Shown in pieces: positions 8,624 through 17,800 of a DNA stretch of 41,369 bases (positions within the stretch are counted from its first letter, which is position 1; each line of letters starts with the position of its first letter). Source of the stretch: Baffinella frigidus (Eukaryota > Cryptophyceae > Cryptomonadales > Baffinellaceae); the NCBI GenBank assembly GCA_026770585.1, contig MU647639.1, positions 32,538-73,906 on the forward strand, in the 5' to 3' direction. Both the position numbers and the translations under genes were made by a program. The notes under the pieces were generated by a model. That model ran no database searches and was not told where the DNA came from. It saw nothing but the letters and a program-made list of their open reading frames with translations.

Positions 8624-10507
8624 ATGGAGACGGTGACCAAAACAGACACGGCCGAAGTGACGGTCCAACAGATCTACGAGAAACACTGCGAATTTCTCAA
8701 CTTGATCCGGCACTTCTACGGGGAGAGGACACCCTCCTACAAGCGGATGGAGCCATTTGTCCAGGCTAACATGGATGACTGCCGGAAGCTCCTTAAGTTG
8801 TTCGTGCAGCTCAAGTACAAACGCAAGACGATGCACATGTTCCTTGGCAAGGATCCGGTGACCGACAAACCCCGTAAGGTCGTGCATATGAGGACGCTGA
8901 CCGCCCACGCCGCCTACAGTGGCACCGAAAAGGAGATTATCAAGCTCATGACCCACGCTGCGATGAAGGACTGGATCGACACCGTCGGCTCCTTCATTAT
9001 GCGGGACGAAAACGACCATATCAAACTCCAGATCATGTCGTCCAACCAGTTCGAGCGAGTCGTCGGGTCGCCGATTACTCTGAAGAAGAAGAAGGTCGAG
9101 AAGCCGGCAAAGACACAGCTGTCGATGAACACGCCCCCCGGTCACCCCATGAACAAGAAGCAGGACACTGGGGGTTCCACCCCCGCCAAGAAGAAGGCCA
9201 AAGAGGTGGAGAAGGCCAAAGAGGTGGAGAAGCCCGCCAAGAAGAAGGCCGAGAAGGTGAAGAAGCCCATCAGAATCGCCCAAAAGATGCCCGTTCGGGA
9301 TGAAAAGTTCATCGAGCTGCCACCTGACGACTACGACGAATCTTCCTCCCTCCGGGAGGAAGAGCCCCAATCCCCTGAGGAATCCTCCGAGGAAGAGCAA
9401 TCCGAGGAGGAGGAGGGGGTCCAATCCCCTGAGGAATCCTCCGAGGAAGAGCTCCAATCCGAGGAGGAGGAGGAGGTCCAATCCCCTGAGGAATCCTCCG
9501 AGGAAGAGCTCCAATCCGAGGAGGAGGAGGAGGTCCAATCCGAGGAGGGGGAGGAAGGGTCCGAACCCGAGAAGGAAGAGTCCGAACCCGAGAAGGAGAA
9601 GGTCCAATCCGAGAAGGGGGAAGAGTCCAAACCCGAGGAGTTGATCGAAGTCGAGGATTCCGAGGATGATGAGGAAGAGGAAGAGCCCCCCTCGAAAAAA
9701 AAGGCGGTCTCCTCGGGCTCGGGTGCCACCCTGGAGAAGCCCATCCCCACCTCGAAGAAGCCCAACTCCACCCCGAACAAGCGCAGCTCGAACGAGGGGT
9801 CGGCCTCCTCGGATGGCACCGGTTTCGGCCAGAGTAAGAAGAAGAAAAGAACCCCGTCCGACTCTGATTCGACCAAGAAAAGGAAAACAGAGTTTCATAA
9901 CAACCTGAAGCGGAAGAACGAGAAGCGGAAGAGGGACGAAATAGACAAAACGGTCGAGAACATCATGGACGAATTCTTGATGTATAGGGCGGAGAAAGCA
10001 TCGAAACCCACACCGAAGAAGGACGAACCGCAGCAGATCGCCCCACCGAAGCAGAGCGCCGCGGCGAAACTGCATGCAGATGTCCATGAAAAGCGGGTGG
10101 CGGTGAACATGGCCTCAGAGGTGCCCGCAATGATGAAAACGATCCAAAAACTCAATGAGAGGATCCTATCCCTGAGTGGGAGCCTCATCAAGACGAAGAC
10201 CGACCTCGCCAACACGAAGGCCAACCATCTCCGTACCGACCTTTTTGCAGCCGCACGCGTCACCACCTTGTCTGCCAAAGTGGGGGAACTCGGAGAGGGG
10301 CTCACCCAGGTTCAGGAAGTTGTCGCTTTCGCCACTGGACTTGACAAGTTCACGGAAGCCAAGGCCATGGCACCGTCTATCACGAACGGGGAGGAAGCGC
10401 AGGACGGCGGCGGCCGGGCGACAGTGGTAGGAAAGTCCCAGATACCGGATAAATGGAAAGAAAGATATGAAGCATACTGCTCCATGAAACCCAACTACGA
10501 AGACTAA
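8624..10507 (+). CDS. Highly charged protein: N-terminal globular domain, acidic SEEE repeats, basic KKK patches, C-terminal coiled coil
   Basis: 627 residues. Residues 1-150 form a compact, mixed-charge domain (for example IRHFYGERTPSYKRMEPF) with no recognised family. Residues 150-235 are lysine/proline-rich with repeated KAKEVEK. Residues 243-365 are extremely acidic and built on three 18-19-residue repeats (QSPEESSEEE type). Residues 395-450 are basic (KKKKRTPSDSDSTKKRKTE) and look like nuclear localisation signals. Residues 480-590 predict as helical or coiled coil. Alternating acidic and basic tracts are typical of nuclear, chromatin-binding, histone-chaperone-like or tegument-like proteins. 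The GC-rich codon choice differs from the flanking membrane-protein genes. The SEEE tracts contain many possible casein-kinase-2 sites. A nuclear or virion-core role is inference. Confidence 0.8.
   Translation: METVTKTDTAEVTVQQIYEKHCEFLNLIRHFYGERTPSYKRMEPFVQANMDDCRKLLKLFVQLKYKRKTMHMFLGKDPVTDKPRKVVHMRTLTAHAAYSGTEKEIIKLMTHAAMKDWIDTVGSFIMRDENDHIKLQIMSSNQFERVVGSPITLKKKKVEKPAKTQLSMNTPPGHPMNKKQDTGGSTPAKKKAKEVEKAKEVEKPAKKKAEKVKKPIRIAQKMPVRDEKFIELPPDDYDESSSLREEEPQSPEESSEEEQSEEEEGVQSPEESSEEELQSEEEEEVQSPEESSEEELQSEEEEEVQSEEGEEGSEPEKEESEPEKEKVQSEKGEESKPEELIEVEDSEDDEEEEEPPSKKKAVSSGSGATLEKPIPTSKKPNSTPNKRSSNEGSASSDGTGFGQSKKKKRTPSDSDSTKKRKTEFHNNLKRKNEKRKRDEIDKTVENIMDEFLMYRAEKASKPTPKKDEPQQIAPPKQSAAAKLHADVHEKRVAVNMASEVPAMMKTIQKLNERILSLSGSLIKTKTDLANTKANHLRTDLFAAARVTTLSAKVGELGEGLTQVQEVVAFATGLDKFTEAKAMAPSITNGEEAQDGGGRATVVGKSQIPDKWKERYEAYCSMKPNYED
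9365..9532 (+). repeat. Three tandem 54-57-bp in-frame repeats (acidic)
   Basis: Copy 1 is 9365-9418 (54 bp, lacking one codon), copy 2 is 9419-9475 and copy 3 is 9476-9532 (57 bp each, nearly identical). The unit encodes a Q-S-P-E-E-S-S-E-E-E run followed by a poly-glutamate tail. A shorter partial unit follows at 9533. Slippage or unequal exchange would make repeat number variable between isolates. Confidence 0.9.
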
Positions 10508-10781
10508 AGGAAGTGACAAGCCCGTGTCGAACACCAACAACCACGCCGCAAGGCCCCGCCACTGGTTCGCTAGTTTCTACCTGCCACCAGTTCACCAGCC
10601 CCGGTGCGTATGAATCTCATGGCATCGGGGAGCCCCACACGTGGCATCTCTTCAGGTAACAGGAGAGCGTAAACCGTGTTTGTGTATTAAATCACATCAC
10701 AATGCAATGTGTGTCTGGTTTGATGGGCACTTGTATTTATTGCAGTGGTTCTGAGTATTTCCAACAAGTGTGGTCACCGTG
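10508..10781 (+). promoter_or_regulatory. Intergenic leader of the giant gene with TATA-like boxes
   Basis: This 274-bp gap has no credible gene. It contains TATTAAA at 10685-10691 and TATTTAT at 10734-10740; the second is 41 nt ahead of the ATG at 10782, matching the spacing at other genes here. No AATAAA is seen after the upstream stop. The stretch 10520-10640 is GC-rich and unremarkable. Confidence 0.4.
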
Positions 10782-11963
10782 ATGCAAGGGGATGCTGTTC
10801 CACCATATTTGCCTCTAGCATTCACAACAAGTCTATTTGTAGTATTACTACTGGAGCGTGTGTTACACTCGCTAGTCTGGCTGTGTGTCTCTATGGTGGC
10901 AATGCCCACCTTGGCTGATCGCGCGACGGTGGCATCAGAAGCGCGTGGTGTGATGAGTGGTTTTGTGTTTATGTTATTCGATTTGGCACACATTTTTATA
11001 TCGGCGGTATCAGGTCTTTTGCAGTTGTCTATCTCTTATGTACCAATTCTCTTGATATTTTTCTTTTTTGTGTGGGTCATGTCATTGGTTGTCTCGACCC
11101 AATCTGGAGTTACGAGAGATTTATTGTTTATATGGAATAACGGAGGTTCCGCTATCCTCAGAGGCACAGTGGTCGTACCATTGCAGTTGTTGAATATGAT
11201 ATTCCAGGTAATGGTACCATTTTGGAATGCGTCTGTGTACTTCGCGAAGGGAATGGCCAGTGCTGTGTTGGTACTAGCATTACAACAAAACTTAGACGTG
11301 GTACTGAAGGCTGTGACTGCGGCTTCAGGGGTCATTCAGGGGATATCGATGAGTATCGTTTCATTTGCGGGGAGTTTTGGGACTTGTAGAGACACGGCAT
11401 GTCTCTCTGTGGGTACAAGGGTGTTTGACGTCCTCACCCCGATGGTGCACTTTCGTCTGCTTGTGTCACATGCACTGATATTTGGGAGAAATACCTGTTC
11501 AATAGTCACACCGGTGTTAGACGTGATGGCATACCCTCTCTTAGACACTAACTTTGCACAGATGTTACATGCGGGGATCAACTCTCCACTGTACGCGGTG
11601 GTACAGCTTCCAATTGTGACATATGCGCGGTGTGTACAGGCTGCAGATGACAAAGATGCACGGATGCGTTCATTGGCATGCACCCCTGATGTGGCACCGG
11701 TCTTTAATTTTGCAGCGGCTTCGGTGCGCTACGGGGGTATACTGGTTGATAACTGGTTGGATGTTACGTGGGTCACAATACTCTCTGTGTTCGGCAAAGC
11801 ACCCGAAAAATGTGCAGCAGCACCATTGCATTTGAAGACTATTGCTGAACAAACTTTATTTGGTGGCAACGAGACACGCATTATAGGGCTCGGCAGCTCC
11901 TCCTACGCGATCACCGACGGCAACTCTGTACAGTACACCTTCTACCGCGGCGCGACTGAACAG
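10782..11963 (+). CDS. Giant gene, exon 1: N-terminal multi-pass membrane region
   Basis: 394 codons from ATG 10782 to a CAG|GTAATC donor; the raw frame continues only 11 more codons to a TAA at 11994. Hydrophobic segments are clear near residues 8-32 (LPLAFTTSLFVVLLLERVLH), 52-75, 78-105 (IPLLIFFFFVW-type core) and more weakly 125-175, so this part is membrane-embedded. Later residues are mixed, with scattered cysteines. The last residues (ATEQ) run smoothly into VFSRDHWPFK of the next exon. The start is the first ATG after a TATA-like box; GTG at 10770 is in frame but not needed. The function is unknown. An N-terminal helix bundle followed by a huge ectodomain suggests a surface or envelope anchor. 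Confidence 0.7.
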
Positions 11964-11988
11964 GTAATCAAACCCGCTTCATCTGTGC

Positions 11989-11994
11989 TTTATT
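11989..11994 (-). terminator. AATAAA polyadenylation signal of the intron-nested gene
   Basis: On the minus strand AATAAA overlaps the TAA stop (11995-11993) of the nested gene. Cleavage 10-30 nt downstream would fall at about the exon 1 border, so the nested transcript could be confined to the intron. Confidence 0.55.
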
Positions 11995-12580
11995 AATTAT
12001 CATCATCGGAATCGGAAATCTCGTCACGTTCTGCACAAAAACAGTTATAACATTTAACTTTCCAACTGTTATTATGAGCGGCTCTAGCCGCGGTGACAGC
12101 TGCGGCATCTTGTTTGCTCTGCAATTCGTCTCTTTCAGCTTGCAGTTCCTTTTCATTTTTTCTCTGAACCCATTTGCCCTGTCTTTATTACTTGATGAAA
12201 ACATAACCATGTTCGGTGGCAAGGTGAAGACCACCGGGTTGGACGTCTGCATCTTACACATGCAGCGTGACTCATCTTTAAATATAATTTTGTCATCCTC
12301 CTCCAGCATGATCAAACTCAGTTTGACACCAATAAGAGGTGCAAAAGCACTGATAGCTGAGGACACCGATGTTATAACATATGAACACCGTTATAATGAT
12401 CGGCAATGCGATAAGAAACAAAGGAAATAGAACAAACATTCTTAAAAACCAGTTATCCATTAGGGTCTTCAGTATCAGATCCATTTTGGTTTCCGGTTCC
12501 GGTGTTTGAATTTCGGCCTCTGACACACCAATTGAAAGCATTTCCGGGGGCACGGTCAACACAACAGGACCCGTCAACAT
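11993..12580 (-). CDS. Small single-pass membrane protein nested antisense in intron 1 (probably spliced)
   Basis: The first part starts at ATG 12580. It has about 40 polar, proline-rich residues, then one strong membrane helix (MFVLFPLFLIALPIIITVFI), and the frame closes at 12293. A coding-like tail lies further on (12178-11993): KWVQRKNEKELQAERDELQS, then a cysteine pair (CYNCFC) and an acidic end (SDSDDDN) to a TAA. Joining the two as exons 12580-12365 and 12178-11993 keeps the frame and gives the normal order of a membrane helix followed by a basic, then coiled-coil cytoplasmic tail. The donor (GGT|GTCCTC) is weak, so the exact junction is uncertain. The frame between them (12366-12160) also looks partly coding, so frameshifts are the alternative. 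A TATA-like box lies upstream and AATAAA sits at the stop. Confidence 0.5.
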
Positions 12581-12602
12581 CTTACAAATTCAAAGTAACT
12601 GA

Positions 12603-12612
12603 CCTTATAGAT
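12603..12612 (-). promoter_or_regulatory. TATA-like box (TATCTATAAGG) of the intron-nested gene
   Basis: On the minus strand a TATCTATAAGG element lies about 23-34 nt before the ATG at 12580, the same spacing as at the free-standing genes. It overlaps the last 20 nt of intron 1 on the other strand, so one stretch serves as the antisense promoter and lies against the host gene's 3' splice site. Confidence 0.5.
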
Positions 12613-12623
12613 ATTTTTTGCAG

Positions 12624-14348
12624 GTGTTCTCGCGAGATCACTGGCCTTTCAAGATCGAGCCTGCGCTTGGGATCGCGGCGATCGAATACGACGCGGCGGA
12701 GGCTGTCGACGACGGGGGTGGGCGCACCATGTCGATGCTCGGGTGTGTGTGCCAGGACGTCTACGATGAATCAGTCGAACAGGGTACACACATGCAGATC
12801 CACTGCTCAGTGGCGCGGTATCAGTCAGAGGACGCAGATGAAGCGTTAGACACCTCTGGGCTACATGTACCTGTGTCGTTTGCGCTCCCTAGCACAGCTG
12901 GGTATCTCAAGTGTTCACACGCCAAGATTGTGGTGGACAGTGTTCGTTGGCCGCTCTCGCGCCTCTCTGTCCCTGGGACACTAGCCAGTGGGGGGCGTAA
13001 CTGGAACAACCCACTTGACGCTCTTGCGAGTTCAGATGGTACTGACGGACCAGTGGAAATTGACGCCGCGATTTGGGTCGTACCGGCGTGTGGGGCAGAG
13101 GGGGAGTTTGACCCGGTGTGTGCACGTACGTTCGTTGATGCTGCATGCTTTCCGTACTGTATGGCGGTGCGTGCCAGGGGTACATCGAGTCGTGGGTTGG
13201 TCTTGTATAACGCAGATGACTGGGCACAACATGTTCAGCTACAGAATTGCGATTGTGGAATTTCACAGTTGTCTCCGGAACTACAGCGTAACCCACAATA
13301 CAGTGAACCAATCAATATTCCCAAGAACTATCGTGCAGTCATCAGCGATCTTTCAGACATACTCGGAAAACAGGTCTTGGTGAGCAACTCTGATACACCT
13401 ATGACATATGACCCTGTCACCATGACGTGTGTATCGTCTGAAACGATTTCTACAAGGATGAACCGCTCGTCGGTGCCATCCATCGACACCCGTTTTGAGG
13501 CTATCTTGATGACAGACCAGCCCTTTGCGGTGGCAGGTGGAGTTGCCCTCATTGCAGTGAAAAACGCTGAAGGTACACAGGGGATACGTGTGCAGAGTCT
13601 CTATGGTGATGAGGGTACGGATGTATTCACAATGGTTACAACACACAGCAACTTGCCTGCCATTCCGCCCTGTAAAACCCTGAGTGCATGCGACACGTTG
13701 CCAAGGGATGATCTCGTGTCTATTCCATACCCGTGGTTTTCAGCGCCTGCTCGTCATAACCCGGCAGTGGAGACGCGCTGGGGTGTGTTTTATGCGGTGA
13801 ACCCCTCTATGGATATGTTCAGTGAGTTCGCAAAGTACTGCCAAGAACGCACGGATTACACGCTACAGATTCAGGCGCTATCATCTTACGGTGGTGTTCG
13901 GATCTGGCGTGTTGATGCATTTGCGATTACCACTCCAGACGCAAAGACGGGTTCCACGGGGATGAGTATCGAGCTCCCGGGCGTCTTCGGTAATAATACT
14001 GATTCCGTGGATGTATGTGCCAACCCTTTCAATGTACTTGTCACCTCCATGGAGTACCTCAACCCAGATAACATTGCCGTACAGGTCATGCATACTGCTC
14101 CAGCATACCTGGACATGTTGACGATGAAGCCCCTCGGGAACGACCCTGGAAAGGTGACATACAGAACATACTTTCTTCATCCCGTCACTATGCAGATTCG
14201 TGAGGTTGACCTGTGGCTGGCAGATTCGGCTGTCGCGCAGCTCTCATCTGGTGGTGCTGCCCTGTGTCCAGAGATGCGTCAGATGCCACAGTTCGGTTCT
14301 ATGGTAGGAGAGATGGCCGCAGCAGCGGCATTGTCTACGCGCATGATG
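12624..14348 (+). CDS. Giant gene, exon 2: cysteine-containing ectodomain block
   Basis: 575 codons. The frame begins right at the acceptor (V-F-S-R-D-H-W) and is open to a TAA at 14442-14444. A donor ATG|GTAATT at 14349, in phase 0 and matching the intron 1 donor (GTAATC), is preferred as the exon end. The protein looks extracellular or lumenal, with paired cysteines (LGCVCQDV, CFPYCMAVRARG, NCDCG) and mixed beta-type sequence (VEIDAAIWVVPACG, GGVRIWRVDAF). There is no strong membrane segment. I do not recognise the domain. Residues beyond the donor (PTFPYLPIPTC) could be read as coding, so an alternative short isoform ending at 14444 is possible. Confidence 0.65.
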
Positions 14349-14877
14349 GTAATTCCGACATTCCCATACCTACCCATTCCCACTTGCCAAAGTTTCCATG
14401 ATATTGGCGGTAACAACGCGAGTCATATATTCTTTCCTTTTTAACTGGTGTATGAGGTTACTAACAACACACGTCAGATGACATGCTTTCAGACCAGTGT
14501 CTTCTTCAGTGGTCAATTGTGTAAAATTGTCCCAGACCAGTGTTTTGATGCCCTCTTCATTGTCTTTAATTGCGTATGCTGTTCGGAAATCAGTTCGCAT
14601 ATCTGAATACGATTTCCATAATTTGAACGCGCGTTGGGTTTCTATCCATAATTGATCTGTCTGTCTCAGTGGTTCGTCCCTGTCTGAGAGAATACAAATC
14701 CCTTCCCTGAATTTCAATCTGTATTTGGAACAGCCATCATCCATACCCTTGTTCATTATCTTCAGGGATTCGCATAGAAGATCGAATTGACAACACACCC
14801 CCTCGACATTTTCACCCATATTGACTTAACCTAACAATCCAATTGAAATACTAATCGTGTATCATATCCATTTACAG
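14349..14877 (+). other. Intron 2 of the giant gene (529 nt, phase 0), host of a second antisense ORF
   Basis: The donor is ATG|GTAATT and the acceptor is ATCCATTTACAG|GTA. Both borders fall between codons and restore one frame across 14348/14878. The donor matches that of intron 1 in five of six bases after the junction. The acceptor has AG|GT, like intron 1. The interior is filled by a minus-strand ORF (14370-14819). Confidence 0.8.
14370..14819 (-). CDS. 149-residue protein of unknown function nested antisense in intron 2
   Basis: ATG 14819 to TAG 14370 on the minus strand lies entirely inside intron 2. The protein is soluble and helical with a balanced amino-acid composition (for example LWIETQRAFKLWKSYSDMRT), three cysteines in its first half and two near residue 115, and no membrane segment. 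No other frame in the interval is open, and the composition is protein-like, so it is unlikely to be chance. A weak TATA-like element (GTATTT) lies upstream on the minus strand; no AATAAA is seen after the stop. The role is unknown. By analogy with the first intron it may be an independently transcribed nested gene. Confidence 0.55.
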   Translation of the reverse strand: MGENVEGVCCQFDLLCESLKIMNKGMDDGCSKYRLKFREGICILSDRDEPLRQTDQLWIETQRAFKLWKSYSDMRTDFRTAYAIKDNEEGIKTLVWDNFTQLTTEEDTGLKACHLTCVVSNLIHQLKRKEYMTRVVTANIMETLASGNG

Positions 14878-17800
14878 GTAACGTTTGTAATCTCAGCGCC
14901 GACGGTTATGCAGCCAGGAATGCTCGCTCGCATCACCGAGTGTGCACCAGTGCACCGGGGGCATAGCATGTTGTTGAACTGTGGCCGAAATTTCCTCTCT
15001 TTAGACGCGTCGTTTACCGCAATGCGCGTTGCGAATTCACACTTCTGGAACAGTCTCGCAAAGCTCGGTCGTTTGATCTCAGGAATTCCCGGTGGTGGTA
15101 GCGTCCAGACCTTCCTACAGGGGTCTGCTGTCTACAACATGCAAATTCGGACCCCACTACTACGGAGGAGATACACGCCACGGAGGGAGGACTACAGCTA
15201 CAATTCTATACAGAGTTTCGCAACCAAGCAGTATCAGTCGTTGCTCGCCAAGGCGCAAGACCTTCCGAGGCAAAGTATTGATATGATCAAAGAAACTGGT
15301 ACAAAAACAATGTTATTTGCACAGAAACTACTAGCGGATTCCAAGAACTTTCAAGCGAGTGCAGAGGGGTACAAGATGGGAGCGCAGTTTATTTCGGCGA
15401 CACCCGGAAACTTCATTCGTCGACTTCCTGGTGCGTCGATTGGGGTCGCTGCGTTCGGTGGTTCGATTATCGATACGACACAGTTCGCATGGCGCTTTGT
15501 GACGCGACTCATTGTCAAGCTACTCGCAGTGCAGCAGGGTGTTAGTCTAGCTCCCGCGCTCTGGCAGGCGGCTGCCGATTCGATGGACGACTATGACACA
15601 TATCTAGTGAAACCCGCCTTCCGTGCATGTTCGGGAATTGGGATCATGTTGGGCTATTCGAACCCATGGGCGCGCTTGTTCAGGGAATCCTGCAGTGCGG
15701 CAGTTGCGTCACATGCTACGGCCGTTTCCGCGGGGATCGTACTCTTTGTGGACATCCCAACCCTTGCATGTATGTGTAGAGACGCTGAGGGTCGCCACTT
15801 TCCGTCGTACGCGCGCGAGTCGTGTTGGGGACCAGCACCAATACGCATGAAGCCACTACTGGCGTCACTCATTTCGGATGCTGAGTCTGGTTTCAACCAG
15901 AAAGATATCTGCCTCAAGTTGGGTGCGAACACAGAGGACAAGATGCGGGCTATTATGGACCCTGTAATGCAGCACGGATACGCGGCGACAGAGGCGGTGG
16001 GGTCGTCCTTGGACTATCTCACAACCATGTTTGACAAAAATGCCGGTAGCTGTGTGGACCTGATTACTTCGCCATACACCATGGCGTTGGTCCCAGAACC
16101 CGTCGACTACTTTCGCGGGTGTGGCAAGACACAAAGCTGTCGGTCGCGCTGTATTACACTCTTCAACGAGTTTGAAGCTATCAAAACCCGTCTGTTGGAA
16201 CAAGCTGGTGTCTTCGAATTCAAGAGCAGTGTAAACAAGAAGTTCTTTTCGAACGCAGATGTGCTGGCGGGACGCGGGGCTGTACCATTTGAGGTTCTGG
16301 CGATGCTCGAGGTGCCACCTATGGATCTGAGTACGCTCAGCGGGTTGCCATGCTGTGGGGGTGGTAACACACGCGACCGATGTATCGCGGTGGTCGGTAT
16401 TGCCGATACGACCGAGCTTCAGGTGATCGAGTATTGTATCCCACAACGTCTCGATATCGGTACACATGAGCACACACGATGGGTCGTTTCTGGGTCATCT
16501 GACTGGACACCAGAACTTCAATCAGTCCGGTTTGCAACACGTGATACCCTGATTGTCGCACTCGGGGGCACTGTGCGAATTTACCGCCCAAATGGCTCAT
16601 CTGTTACGGTAATGGAACAGCTGGCAGTTGGTGAGAAATCATGGACAGGCCAGGGTCGCATGCACCGGGTTGGGTGGATTTTTGCGGCGCCGGGTAATTA
16701 TGCCATCGTGTTTGGTTTTGTGAACGCAGAAAACGCTGTGTCTACAACGGTGTCTGTGTGTGTGCGTCTGGACGGACCACGGATGTGGCCACATTTTCCC
16801 GTCGCAGAGTGTCGACACAACCTACATGAAAAGTTAGACAGCCACGTACCGACGTGTCTCGGTAATCAATGCACGGAGCTGCTCATGCTACCGACATCGT
16901 CTGCAGGTGTGATGCGATACTGCGTTCCTGACAAAGAAAAAGCTTTCTTGGTGGGTTTCAATATGCAATACGCGTGCGTCGACAGTGCACCCCACCCCAC
17001 TCTGTCCAAGGACCTTGGTTTTAGCGATGTCACATCCGGTACATTTGTGGTTACAACTACCTTGGCTGGGGTCCGCCGGACACCGGCACTGTGTTCAAAC
17101 ACGTTGGTAACAGGGAACTTGTCGAACACTGAGGCACCGACAACCATCTTTAGTGCCAACCCAACGACAACAAGTGCAACTTGGCTGCAGTTGGTTACCC
17201 TGGGTTGGGACCGCCAACAGAGCTCGAAGGTCATCCAAGCCAGTCGTCATATCTCAGAGAAGGTTTCCGCTAGCATCTTAATCGACCAGCGCTGTGACGT
17301 GGACGACTGTTCTGGGTGTGTTGTACCCTCGGTGCAACGCGCGTGTTTTATGGCTCAGCAGTGTGCAGTCGCTAAATGTATTGGGACGGTCGTGAACCTC
17401 GAGCGTCCGTTGTGTTCAGTGGGGAGAGTCCTACAGGCCGGTCTCGATGTAGACCTCGCCAAGATGCACGGCGTCTGGACGGTGTTAACAGACCTCGTTT
17501 CATTTGCGTTGCGTGCCGCGACGGGTATGGAACAGACAGGTGTACAGCTAGAGTTTATCGATGAAATCTTCTTCAGTGTTATATGTGAGGCCAAGAACGG
17601 TATCATCGCATCTATGGGCATTCTCACGTCGCTAATAAACGGTGTTATGAACACAGCAGATCGGGCGGCACGTTCTTCAATGATGAATTCCGTGGCGTTT
17701 GACCAAGAAGCAGCTAACGCAGAGGCTGTGCGTACGATGACTGCAGCCGCAACGACCAACTTTCTCGCGCAGATCGCGCTGGGTGTGCTGTACCCACCAA

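Larger units (their letters stand above)
11964..12623 (+). other. Intron 1 of the giant gene (660 nt, phase 0), host of an antisense gene
   Basis: The donor is CAG|GTAATC and the acceptor is ATATTTTTTGCAG|GTG with a T-rich tract. Both borders fall exactly between codons, so the two long open frames join without loss. The exon 2 frame has no ATG start near its 5' end, which also argues for splicing. The intron interior contains a complete-looking minus-strand transcription unit (see 11993-12580). Confidence 0.85.

Noticed and set aside
8480-10087. 535-codon minus-strand ORF opposite the acidic-repeat protein
   Set aside because: It is a shadow: its leucine/glycine-rich low complexity is the complement of GAG/GAA/AAG codons, and the sense frame has a TATA box, a good ATG context and domain-like sequence.
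12074-12430. 118-codon plus-strand ORF within intron 1
   Set aside because: It lies opposite the nested minus-strand gene, has no promoter or poly(A) signal, and is lower in coding quality than the minus-strand pieces.
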